From: CBDDEH01 sp965226865
GTDB taxonomy: Bacteria; Chloroflexota; Dehalococcoidia; Lucifugimonadales; JAGWBF01
Reading direction: 5' to 3'
NCBI GenBank assembly: GCA_965226865.1
Contig: CBDDEH010000003.1
Location: 248,001 to 312,000, forward strand
Length of the DNA: 64,000 nt
The position numbers and the translations under genes were made by a program. Below, piece by piece: positions 44,214 through 52,689 of this stretch (positions are counted from its first letter, which is position 1; every line of letters starts with the position of its first letter). The notes under the pieces are model-generated. The model searched no databases and was not told the origin of the DNA. It worked only from the letters and a program-made list of their open reading frames with translations.

Positions 44214-45077
44214 TCATGCAGCCAGTAGCCCAGCATAGTAGCTCTTTTCATAGGCTGCAGGTGAGAGGAATCCTAGCCTAGCCTGCCGGCGCTGGCGATT
44301 GTAGAAGCTCTCGACGTATTCCGTGATGTCACGAACTGCCTCTCGTCTGCTCCCGTAGTGGCGGTGGTGAACCAGTTCTTGCTTGAGGGTGCCCCAGAAG
44401 CTCTCCATCGGCGCGTTGTCAAAACAATTGCCTGTCCTGCTCATGGAGGTTTGCAGTCCAAACCGTTCCAGAAGACTCCTATACTCCTGGGAGCAGTACT
44501 GGCTGCCCCGGTCTGAATGATGCAGGACTCCCGCTGAGGGACGCTTGCTGGAGAGCGCCCGGAGGAGTGACTGGCTCACCAGGTTCCTGCTCAACCGTTC
44601 TCCCATGGCATAGCCCACGATCTCTCCGGTAAACAGGTCCTTGTGGCCTGCCAGGTACAGCCAGCCCTCATCTGTGGGGACATATGTGATGTCTGCGACC
44701 CACACTGCGTTGGGCCGGCAGACCTTGAACTGCTGGCCCAAGACGTTCTCCGCGACCGACAGCCTGTGCCTGGACTGAGTGGTCGCCTTGAACCTCCTCT
44801 TTTGCTTGCAGCGTATGCCCAACTTCTTCCGGATACGCTTGATGCGGCCAATACCCACCCGAACGCCATGCTCCGCCAGGTCACGCTGTAACCGTTCCGG
44901 GCCATAGGTCTGTCTCGTCCGCTTGTGGGCCGCCTTGATCTCAAGCTCCAGCCGCACTTCCTCTCGCGCTCGCTTGCTCGGCGGCCTGTCCACCCAGGCA
45001 TAGTAGCCACTGGCCGATACGACCAACATTCGGCTCAGGACAGATGTGGGGTAATCGAGCCGCAGTTGTTTCATCAT
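44214..45077 (-). CDS. IS3-family transposase OrfB (DDE integrase domain)
   Basis: A 287-residue transposase subunit. The DDE residues are in WVADITY, HHSDRGSQY and APMESFWG, with the C-terminal YVESFYNRQRRQARLGFLSPA. It starts MMKQLRLDYP right after the end of orfA. A canonical slippery A AAA AAG (the A6 run) at the end of orfA suggests programmed -1 frameshifting, although the shifted frame here stops at CGATGA close to the orfB start. Confidence 0.9.
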   Translation of the reverse strand: MMKQLRLDYPTSVLSRMLVVSASGYYAWVDRPPSKRAREEVRLELEIKAAHKRTRQTYGPERLQRDLAEHGVRVGIGRIKRIRKKLGIRCKQKRRFKATTQSRHRLSVAENVLGQQFKVCRPNAVWVADITYVPTDEGWLYLAGHKDLFTGEIVGYAMGERLSRNLVSQSLLRALSSKRPSAGVLHHSDRGSQYCSQEYRSLLERFGLQTSMSRTGNCFDNAPMESFWGTLKQELVHHRHYGSRREAVRDITEYVESFYNRQRRQARLGFLSPAAYEKSYYAGLLAA

Positions 45078-45387
45078 CGCGTACCGGGCAGCGACTCCCT
45101 GGCAAAGTACGCGGCTGCTTTTTTAGGATGTCCCGCTCCATCTTCACTTCCGCCAGTTCTTTCTTCGTCCGGGCCAGCTCCATCTCCACGTCGGTCAAGG
45201 GCCGGTAGCTCTTGTCCACGTCTCCCAATTTGCCGGCCTTATATAGCTTCACCCAATACCCCAACGTCGATGGCGGTAAGGACAACCGACGCCCTGCCTC
45301 TGGCAATGACAGATTCTCTTCCAATACCAGCTTCACTGCTTCCTGTCGGAATTCCCTGGTATACCTTCCTTGCGGGGCCCTCTTCAT
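44941..45387 (-). CDS. IS3-family transposase OrfA (HTH)
   Basis: Starts MKRAPQGRYTREFRQEAVKLVLEEN with an HTH (LSLPEAGRRLSLPPSTLGYWVK) and a leucine-zipper-like helix. The family-conserved end is ERDILKK; the following residues in this frame (QPRTLPGSRC...) are not conserved. The slippery A6-G occurs at this point, after CTAAAAAAGC. Overlaps orfB by 137 bp. Confidence 0.85.
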   Translation of the reverse strand: MKRAPQGRYTREFRQEAVKLVLEENLSLPEAGRRLSLPPSTLGYWVKLYKAGKLGDVDKSYRPLTDVEMELARTKKELAEVKMERDILKKQPRTLPGSRCPVRDDETTAARLPHICPEPNVGRIGQWLLCLGGQAAEQASARGSAAGA

Positions 45388-45450
45388 CCTGACACCTCCG
45401 TCTCTCTAGCTTATCCGACTTTGGTGTCCACTTTTCCCATCCTACCTCAA

Positions 45451-48400
45451 GTCGCTGCTGCAATGACTGTCGCCGCCGTTGCTTGGCCGCTGGCAACCGT
45501 TCCCAGCGCAACCGTGTCCCTTTACGCCTTGGTGCTCGTTTATGGAGCTGCGGCGCGGGCGTTGAATGAGCGCTATCTAGCTTATTTGTCGGTCGCTCTC
45601 CTGTTTGCGCCGTTCGCACTGACCATTCTCTGGGCCGAAGTCGGGATTCATTGGCGTGCGATGTGGTTCGCGCTGCTTGGGGCCGGATTACTGACCACTG
45701 CCGAGATGGAGGCCTTCCGCTCCGGCGACAATAAGGTTCCGTTGATGCGGCTCGTCGATATTCGCGCGAGGGTGAAATCTTTGTTCGCTGGGCCGTTGTT
45801 CGTGGTGGGATACGCGGCCGTGGCCGTGGCTTTGGTTTTCGGCGCTGTCGATCTGCTCAGCTCTGATACCAATGGGACCTGGGTGTTTGAAGGTGCCGAC
45901 CCGGTTCCATGGACATATGCGATTGTGGCCGGGGTTTTAGCCCTATCGGCATATCTGCGCAGGGCAAGTATCTTCGTCCATGTTGCAGTGTGGGTCGTTT
46001 TGGCCTGCGCATTACTCCTGGCCGATCGTGGGTTCTACGCCGGTTGGGACCTGGCTCCAGCGGATTTCGGCCTTGTCCTGGGGATAGTCGCCTTCGTCTA
46101 CCTGGCATTGGCGTTCGTGCTGGACAGAGTTGAAGGACATTATTCCAAGCCGTTGTATATGGTTGGGTACGTGCTGACCGTTGCGGCCATGTTCCGGACT
46201 ATCGAGGTCAAGGAGTTAAACATCGCGATGGTAGGAATGTCCACGGCTGTTTATGCCACTTCTGCGTACCTGGTACACAGGGGCGGTCATCCGGCGTTCC
46301 GCCGGCTCGTCGATCGGCTGTTCCAGCAAAGCTGGGAGATGGACAAGCGGATTGCCAATGGTGCGGTCCTATACCTGGCTACCGGGCTTTTCCCCGCGGT
46401 TGTTTTGCTTGCAGTCAGTTTCGCCGATCCCTCGGTCGCCTGGTATGGCCTCACGGCGGCTCTGATCGCCGTGGCAGACGTCGGTATCGCCGAGTCGTTG
46501 GCAAGATCCGAGCCCCTCTATAGGTATCAGTGGTATGCTTTCGGGTTGGCTTTATCTGTAGCCGGGCCACTGATTACTCTTGACGACCCAACCCTTAGGG
46601 TAGCCACCATAGCGGTTATCACGGCTTTATACGCGGCAATAGCCGTCGTAACCCGTCGACCCCAATGGGTGTACCCCGTGGCCGCTCTGTTACCGCTGTT
46701 GATGGTCCTGGGAATGGATCGCGCTGATGTGGGGATGAGCTATTACGGAGTGGCCCTCGTCGCACTGACCGTGGGTTACGGAGCGATCGGCCTAGTCTGG
46801 AGGCCAGACAGTCTAGAGAAACTGTTGAATCCTCAAATGGGCCGGATCGGGTCCTTCGTGCTTCCACTCTTCGCTGTTGGCGCTCTCGTCACCATTGCCG
46901 GTATCGGCTTGGCTGCTGTCGAGAGCTCTGAGATCGTCGTCTCAGCCCTTGGAACTGCGGCCGTATTTTATCTGGTTGCTACCTTCGCCCTTCGGCAGAG
47001 TATGTTCATCTATCCCACCGCCTTTTTGATGGCCGCAGCCTACAGCGTAGGATTGACGATTCCGGACATTGATGCCAAGTATTATGGCCTGTTGGTGCTT
47101 CCCGGCGTAGCTGTGGCCCTGGCCATGGGTCTTATTTTGCAAGGCTACCCGGGCCAATATCGGTTCGGTAGGTGGATGGTAGGCTGGGCGACCCCTCAAC
47201 GGCTGGATCCAAGGCATCTGGACGTCTTCTCGCCGATGATGCCTTTCCTGCTAATTGCATATGCGGGCAGCATCGCAGCCCAGGTTCTTTCGGCAGGTGA
47301 AGGCTGGATATTCTTCGGCGGGCTCACAGCGGCCGCAGCAATCTACGGCTACTCTTCGTGGAGGTTCTTGTCGCCACTTTGGAGCTATGCGGCCCTGTTG
47401 GTAGCCCACGGAGCTTTCCTGCGGGTCCTGTTCCTGCTTTCGCCCGACATGCCGGTCAGTCAGGTGGGCGCTTACTGGATACCCCTGGTGTTCCTGCTGG
47501 CGGGTATCGCGGGCTTGGTGATCAAAGTTCGAGGCACGGCAATAAGTGGGGCTTTGAAACAACGGGACATGTCCGGACTGGTTGGCGATTGGGCGTTGCC
47601 TTTTGTCGGCTTCGCTGGAATCGGGCTGCTGCTATCGACGGTTCTGGCCTCATTCGAAGCGACCACGGGCCTCATCGCTGGTCTCGTCTACGCCGTACCG
47701 CTGGCCGTTGGGGCCTCCCTGGCGCGCAAACAGGCACTGGCCTGGGCCTCGCTGGGTTTCCTGGCTCTGGCATTTGCCCAGGGCCTCAGGTTGGCCGGTG
47801 TCGATTTGATAGATGTACCGGTCTACGTCGCCGTGGCCGCCGGTGTTCTTGTCGGCGCCACCTATCTGGTCCGGAGGGCTGGCGAAGCGGTCGGTTCTCA
47901 CTGGAAGGTGTGGGAGCAGCCCGTCGGAGTCCTGTCTTTTGTGGTGATGGCTGTCGCCCCTGTGCTGGGTCTAGCCTTCTGGCTTGCGGAGAGCGCCGTC
48001 GCCGATGACCTCCAGCCACTAGTCTTCACCCTGGCAATCACAGGTCTGGCCCTGGTTGGGGTGGCTTATCTGGAGCGCAAGACGTGGCTAACCTATGTGG
48101 CGGTCGCAGTGCTCGAAGCCTCCTATATGACCCAGCTTGCGGTGTTCGAGGTCGGCCAGGCCCAGTTGTTTGTCGTACCAGCTGCAATATTCCTGATGGC
48201 CGTTGCCTACCTGGAGAGGGCCCGATGGAACCAGAGAGCGGTAAGGGTGCTAGAGTCGGCCGGGTTGGGCTTGCTACTGGTCGTGACCTTGCTGCAATCG
48301 ATGGGCCTTTTCACGGATGGTGTCACCCACCAGGTATACTCGATCGTGCTGTTCTTCGAAAGCCTGGGCGTTGTGATCTGGGGACTCTCGGTACAGTGGA

Positions 48401-48621
48401 AGCGCCCCTTCTTCGGTGGCATCGCTGCGTTTGGAGCCAATCTGATAGTGTTGTTGTTCGATCCCCTGGGTGAGGGCCCGGTCTCTTCGACGATACTCTG
48501 GTCCGTGTTCGGAGCCGTAGGGACAGCCCTGGTGGCAAGCGCGGTATATCTGGAACGGAACCGGGAAAAGTCGTCGGCAGCTTTCCGCAGAATGATCGAC
48601 CGTTTGGAAGCCTGGAGCTGA
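45451..48621 (+). pseudogene. Third and largest fragment of the giant membrane protein gene
   Basis: About 1056 residues of almost continuous hydrophobic helices, roughly 28-30 predicted, separated by short loops with few charges, ending FRRMIDRLEAWS. With the two upstream fragments the intact protein would be about 1450 residues with an N-terminal zinc ribbon. It resembles, in plan, the large zinc-ribbon/multi-helix membrane proteins of actinobacteria and Chloroflexota (for example SCO7613-type and DUF2157-like proteins); I cannot confirm the family. Frame is otherwise open, so a truncated product from an internal start (such as ATG within the first hundred codons) is possible. Confidence 0.75.
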
Positions 48622-48629
48622 GGTGAGTG

Positions 48630-48794
48630 ATGAATGAGGATGCTCAAGAGCATCAGCCTGGAGACCTCACCGAAAAGAGGCTTTTCTGCGCCCAGTGCGG
48701 CGCCCAGGTTTTAGCTGGGCGGGACAGACGGTATTGCACTCACTGTGGGTTCAGGTTGTGGGTGTCCCTCGATAATCCGTGGGAGCCCCTCTAG
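48630..48794 (+). CDS. Small zinc-ribbon protein, 54 residues
   Basis: The ATG at 48630 follows GAGGTGAGTG, six bases after the membrane-protein stop. The product has two CxxC pairs, FCAQCGAQVLAG and YCTHCGFRLW, spaced for a single zinc ribbon. It lies in the same direction as the membrane protein gene, whose own N-terminus is a zinc ribbon, so they may act together. Family not assigned. Confidence 0.6.
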   Translation: MNEDAQEHQPGDLTEKRLFCAQCGAQVLAGRDRRYCTHCGFRLWVSLDNPWEPL

Positions 48795-48847
48795 GCCTTA
48801 CTATTGGATTCTGAAGACGAGCGCAAAAACCGATCACCGCTCGGTGC

Positions 48848-48991
48848 CTATTTCTTCCCGACCACTCGCCTAAACCAGCTTTTGACGCGGTTCAGCAGAG
48901 AACCGGACTGAATACGCTGCAAGCGGGTGTTGTTGCAGTCAACGCAACTGCACGTCGGAGGGTGATCGTAGTGCCAGTTCGGCCTACCCAT
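48848..48991 (-). CDS. Small Cys-rich protein, 47 residues
   Basis: Starts MGRPNWHYDHPPTCSCVDCNN with a Cys-X-Cys-X2-Cys cluster, then a basic C-terminal helix (LLNRVKSWFRRVVGKK). GAG lies just before the ATG. A zinc- or metal-binding role is plausible from the Cys/His set. No known family is named here. Confidence 0.45.
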   Translation of the reverse strand: MGRPNWHYDHPPTCSCVDCNNTRLQRIQSGSLLNRVKSWFRRVVGKK

Positions 48992-49617
48992 AACTCATTT
49001 GTATCATCATGACTTCGGATGGTCAACCACGTTCCCCAAGCTGACTTTTTTCAAAGCACAGGTTGTGGGGTGATATATTGTCGAACCGTTAGCTCCTTAG
49101 TTTGACTTTACTTTCGTTGGGCAGGAGGGACAGCATCGGGGCGTCGGGCTTTGTCGGGCGAAGAGATGCCCGACGCCGCATCTCATCTTTATTCTCTACC
49201 TGTTACCTGGCCGTTGCTGTTGAAACGATAGCGCAGACCGGCCAATTGCCCAACAAGCTCGTTGTCTTCAGGTTTCTCTACGCTTCCATCAATGAAAATT
49301 CATGGAGGGACCAATAGCCCTCCGGCTTCTCCCCAATGCTGTCTCTCCTGTGCGGAGCTGCCACGTTCACCCCGTGTACGCGGTGGTCCAGCTCCCGCAG
49401 CCGGTCACGACCCCGGCCCCAAATGGTTTTTTCGACCATCCCCCCGGCATATATCATCGGGGGACGCCCCGGACCCCCGGCCTCTCCAGGAAGGGGGAGA
49501 AAGGCAAGGTGGGGGACACCCCCACACCCCCGGCAGGGGGCCGAGCCCCTTGCACCCCCCCAGAAGGAAATAGGTGGTTGCGATCACGCTCCCGGCAGGA
49601 GGGTGCGGCGCACCCTC
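48992..49617. other. Non-coding, GC-tract-rich stretch
   Basis: About 600 bp without a supported gene. From 49440 to 49570 the plus strand carries a dense series of G5-6 and C5-7 runs (GGGGGACGCCCC, CCCCCGGC, GGGGGACACCCCC, CCCCCGGCAGGGGGCC, CACCCCCCC). It could be a repeat element or fold into strong secondary structure. Confidence 0.5.
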
Positions 49618-49930
49618 AGTTCCATACCACTTGGTAGGGATGCCACGTCGTGATAGCATCGACGATGAGTCTCGTCAGCCTCACGGTGTCCAATCCGCGG
49701 TAGGCCCGGACATTCTCGGCCACCATGCAACGATGTCTCAGGATTGCGCTTTTGTCGGACCCGAACCGGGCCACGTCGACCGCTATTACCACACGCCCTT
49801 CTCGGCCCGACTGCGGCTCGGGCTTGCCGTATACGGCCGCTTCCACCCACTACAGGGCTATAAGGGAGTCTTCCGCCTGGTTTGGAAACTCTCCAAATGT
49901 CCCGCCTGATTTCTTCTCCCGATGTTTTGT
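49618..49930 (-). pseudogene. Remnant of a phage terminase large subunit
   Basis: The minus strand reads KSGGTFGEFPNQAEDSLIAL, then a TAG, then WVEAAVYGKPEPQSG and VVIAVDVARFGSDKSAILRH...YRGLDTVRLTRLIVDAITTWHP, ending with a TGA at 49618. The GEFPNQAEDSLI...WVEAA and DVARFGSDK patterns are those of the C-terminal nuclease domain of large terminases. An in-frame stop and truncation at both sides show a decayed fragment. Confidence 0.7.
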
Positions 49931-50000
49931 CGAGCTCGACTAGTTTGAGAGAGCCGCACCAACGGCAGCCCCAATCGCCACCCCCTTCCCGGCAATAGAA

Positions 50001-50038
50001 ACGGACCCGGTCCCCTTACTAGGGATCGCCGGGTCCGT
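50001..50038 (-). terminator. Strong hairpin upstream of the terminase remnant
   Basis: A perfect 10-bp stem ACGGACCCGG (50001-50010) with CCGGGTCCGT (50029-50038) and an internal loop that itself pairs (TCCC with GGGA). On the minus strand it is followed by TTTCTATT. Confidence 0.5.
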
Positions 50039-50215
50039 CCCAGGCTATGTTCAGCCTACTTTTAGGGCATATAGGTTGTCAACGTGGTGATGACAGTGGA
50101 TGTAGTACCAAATAGCAACCATCGTCGGTTGTAACTCCGATGATGTAGCCATTGCCAACGTCTACAGTCCATCACCCCTTTCTATGGTGTGTGAACTGCA
50201 TATTCCTTTAAAAAG

Positions 50216-50244
50216 TTGACAAGAGTTTTCAGACCTGCTAAAAT
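50216..50244 (+). promoter_or_regulatory. Consensus promoter facing the catabolic cluster
   Basis: TTGACA (50216-50221), 17 bp, TAAAAT (50239-50244). It points toward the genes starting at 51772, but an IS3-type element (50288-51600) now sits between promoter and genes. Confidence 0.55.
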
Positions 50245-50304
50245 GTATAAGTTCCGAGTGGTTAAGTTCGGAAGCCGGTTGACAAAGTCAAGTGGACCCC
50301 ATCA

Positions 50305-51217
50305 TCAGGACAGCGGTGAGGCTAAAATAAGAGAGTCTACCGCTGGGGTGTCTCGTAAACCTTCATCCGATGGTAAGGCTGGTGGAAGTTCCAGTAAACA
50401 CCTTTGTGGGCTCACTGCATGGAACACCTGACCCGGTGACCGATAGCCCAGGGCTTGATGGGGCCGCTCTTGGTTGTAGAAGGCCAGATAAGCCCCAATC
50501 CCCTTTTCTGGCCTCAGTCCCATTTTGGTATGCCTTCAGGTACACCTCCTCGTACTTGATGCTGCGCCACAGCCGTTCCACGAAGACGTTGTCCATGCAC
50601 CGGCCCCTGCCGTCCATGCTCACTTGAACGCCTTGCGCCAGCAGCATGCTGGTGAAGGCCTCGCTGGTGAACTGGCTGCCCTGGTCGGTGTTGAAGATCT
50701 GTGGCCGACCCTTGCTCAAGGCCTCTTCCAGAGCCGCAACACAGAAGTCTACCTCCAGGGTGTTGGACAGCCGCCAGGCCAGCACGTAGCGGCTGTGCCA
50801 GTCCATGATGGCCACCAAGTAGAGGAAACCCCGAGCCATGGGTATGTAGGTGATGTCGGTGGCCCACACCTGGTTGACCCGGTTGATCTCCAGCCCCCTG
50901 AGCAAGTACGGATAGACCTTATGCCCTGGGTTTGGCTTGCTGGTGTTGGGACGCCGGTAGATGGCCTCCAGGCCTATCAGCTGCATCAGCCGGCGGACCC
51001 GCTTGCGGTTGACCTGGTGTCCGTGATTTCTGAGCCAGGCAGTCATCCTTCTGGAGCCGTAGAAAGGTGTCTTCAGGTACTGTTGGTCTATGAGGGCCAT
51101 CAACTCCATGTCCTCGGCGCCGGCCTCGGTTGGCAGGTAGTACAACGAGGAGCGGCTGATACCCAGCAACGCGCACTGGCGCACCAGAGACAGCTTCGGT
51201 TCTTCTCGGTCAATCAT
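50305..51217 (-). pseudogene. IS3-family transposase OrfB (frameshifted near the C-terminus)
   Basis: Starts MIDREEPKLSLVRQCALLG (51217), with an HTH_21-like N-part, WATDITYIPM (first Asp), FNTDQGSQF (second) and DNVFVERLWRS (Glu). The frame then leaves the family pattern after EARKG: reading the G4 run near 50505 as G3 restores GIGAYLAFYNQERPHQALGYRSPGQVF, to the stop at 50305. A one-base insertion or assembly error. Confidence 0.85.
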
Positions 51218-51521
51218 GGCCCGGCGTTGGGACCGGCTCACAACCCGAAGCTCCGTGACAAAAATCCCGTTCCACCTTGAGCTGCCCAATCTGTTGGTAG
51301 AGCTGGGCAGTGAGGACCTCTTGGTCCTTCTCCTGACGTCCAGCACCATTTTCAAAGAGGTGCGGCGCCCCCTGAGTCAAGGCCTTCTTCCAGGCATGGA
51401 TCTGGCTCGGGTGGACTTCAAACCGGCTGGCCAGCTCTGCAATGGTGTGCTCCCCTTGGAGCGCGGCCAAAGCCACTTTGGCCTTGAAGACTGGGCTGTG
51501 CTTCTTACGTGTTTGTTTCAT
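51210..51521 (-). CDS. IS3-family transposase OrfA
   Basis: A 103-residue protein beginning MKQTRKKHSPVFKAKVALAAL with the HTH TIAELASRFEVHPSQIHAWKK and a coiled-coil end (LTAQLYQQIGQLKVERDF). orfB overlaps by 8 bases at 51210-51217. It binds the element ends together with OrfB. Confidence 0.88.
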   Translation of the reverse strand: MKQTRKKHSPVFKAKVALAALQGEHTIAELASRFEVHPSQIHAWKKALTQGAPHLFENGAGRQEKDQEVLTAQLYQQIGQLKVERDFCHGASGCEPVPTPGHD

Positions 51522-51600
51522 GTCCTGCTCCTTGTTTCCGTCCTATTTTAGGAGCGGGACTCTCTCTTAGCCACCTGTCCGAATTTTGGGGTCCACCTCA

Positions 51601-51771
51601 AAGATCCCGAAACGCGAAGGCGCGTAAGGAACTCTGGCAGCGGTGGAAGGACGAAAGGTCACTCGGGACTTTCTTTTTGTCCCGTTTGTGCTAGTATTGT
51701 CTCCGTCTTCCACCCAACCCCAATCGGGCGTCCTGTTGAAGTAGCATCGGCAGTCCTAAAGGAGTCTGGCT
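51601..51771. other. Short intergenic region after the IS3 element
   Basis: About 170 bp. It holds a weak hairpin CGGGAC...GTCCCG (about 51663-51684) with T-rich loop; nothing else supported. The RBS AAGGAGTC lies near 51757. Confidence 0.4.
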
Positions 51772-52689
51772 ATGGCTTTGCCGCCCTTCAGGGAGTACTA
51801 CAGCCCCATCGTCGACCGTCCCGTGATAAAGTGGCCCAACGACGCCCGCGTGGCTTTCTGGATTGCCCCCAACGTGGAGCATTATGAGTATCTGCCAAAC
51901 TGGGATGGGATACGAGACCCCTGGCCCCGCACTCCCCATCCGGACGTACAGCAGTACTCCTATCGAGACTACGGCAACCGGGTGGGCTTCTGGCGCATGC
52001 TGGAGCCCCTGGACAAGCACAACATCAGGTGCACAGTCTCCCTGAATTTGGCCGTCCTGGAGCATTTCCCGGAAATCGCCGAAGCGATGATGGAACGAAA
52101 CTGGGAGGTGATGAGTCACGGGTTTTACAACTCCGAGTTCATCCAGCCCTACTCAGAGGACCAGGAGCGGCAGTTCTACCGGGACTCTATAGATATCATC
52201 AAGCGGAACACGGGTCAGCAGCTAAAGGGTATGCTCGCCCCCTACTGCTCCGTAACCGAGCGCACCCCGGACCTGATGGCCGAGGCGGGTTTGATATACC
52301 ACACCGACTGGATGCACGACGACCAGCCAGTACCCCTCAAGATAAAGTCCGGCAAGATGATCTCCATTCCCTATTCGTGCGAGGTTAACGACGGGTCTAT
52401 CTTCAGGTGGAGCCTCGAGGGCGATGACCTGTTTCAGGGCTGCAAAGACCAGTTCGACGTGCTGTACGAGGAAGGAGCCGAGAGCGGGCGGGTGATGTGC
52501 ATTCCCCTGCATCCATTCATGATAGGGCAGCCCCACCGGGTCAAATACCTTGAAAAGACCCTCGATTACATAATGTCCCACGATGGGGTATGGCAGGCCA
52601 CGGCCGGTGAGATCGCCGAGCATTACTTCGCCAACAACTATGACGAAGCGGTGGCCCATTCAGAGCGACTGGCTGAGGAGCTTTCGTGA
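51772..52689 (+). CDS. Polysaccharide deacetylase-family protein (PuuE-like)
   Basis: A 305-residue NodB-fold protein. It has NDARVAFWIAPNVEHYEY near the start, HGFYNSEFIQPYS in the middle and HPFMIGQPHRV near the C-terminus. The shape is that of the PuuE/allantoinase-like branch, which hydrolyses cyclic amides, not classic chitin deacetylase. The second, similar deacetylase overlaps its stop by 4 bases. First gene of a run of eight. Confidence 0.85.
   Translation: MALPPFREYYSPIVDRPVIKWPNDARVAFWIAPNVEHYEYLPNWDGIRDPWPRTPHPDVQQYSYRDYGNRVGFWRMLEPLDKHNIRCTVSLNLAVLEHFPEIAEAMMERNWEVMSHGFYNSEFIQPYSEDQERQFYRDSIDIIKRNTGQQLKGMLAPYCSVTERTPDLMAEAGLIYHTDWMHDDQPVPLKIKSGKMISIPYSCEVNDGSIFRWSLEGDDLFQGCKDQFDVLYEEGAESGRVMCIPLHPFMIGQPHRVKYLEKTLDYIMSHDGVWQATAGEIAEHYFANNYDEAVAHSERLAEELS

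Larger units (their letters stand above)
44179..45450 (-). mobile_element. IS3-family insertion sequence, about 1270 bp
   Basis: Imperfect inverted ends TGAGGTCGGATGTCAATAGT... (from 44180) and TGAGGTAGGATGGGAAAAGT... (reverse complement, to 45449) share the GTGGACAC core. Removing 44179-45450 (1272 bp) joins the flanking membrane-protein frames in phase, as LDQ-VAAAM. I found no clear target duplication. It holds overlapping orfA and orfB on the minus strand. Confidence 0.8.
50288..51600 (-). mobile_element. IS3-family insertion sequence, 1313 bp
   Basis: Left end TCAAGTGGACCCC (from 50288) and right end, read as reverse complement, TGAGGTGGACCCC (to 51600) are inverted. A 3-bp duplication AAG flanks it (50285-50287 and 51601-51603). 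It contains orfA (51210-51521) and orfB. Confidence 0.88.

Noticed and set aside
49102..49573. Several plus-strand frames in the GC-tract stretch
   Set aside because: They are Pro/Arg/Gly-rich low-complexity reads of G/C runs, without RBS or family features.
51601..51771. Rho-independent terminator from the CGGGAC/GTCCCG hairpin
   Set aside because: The stem is short and the T-rich stretch is in the loop, not after the stem.
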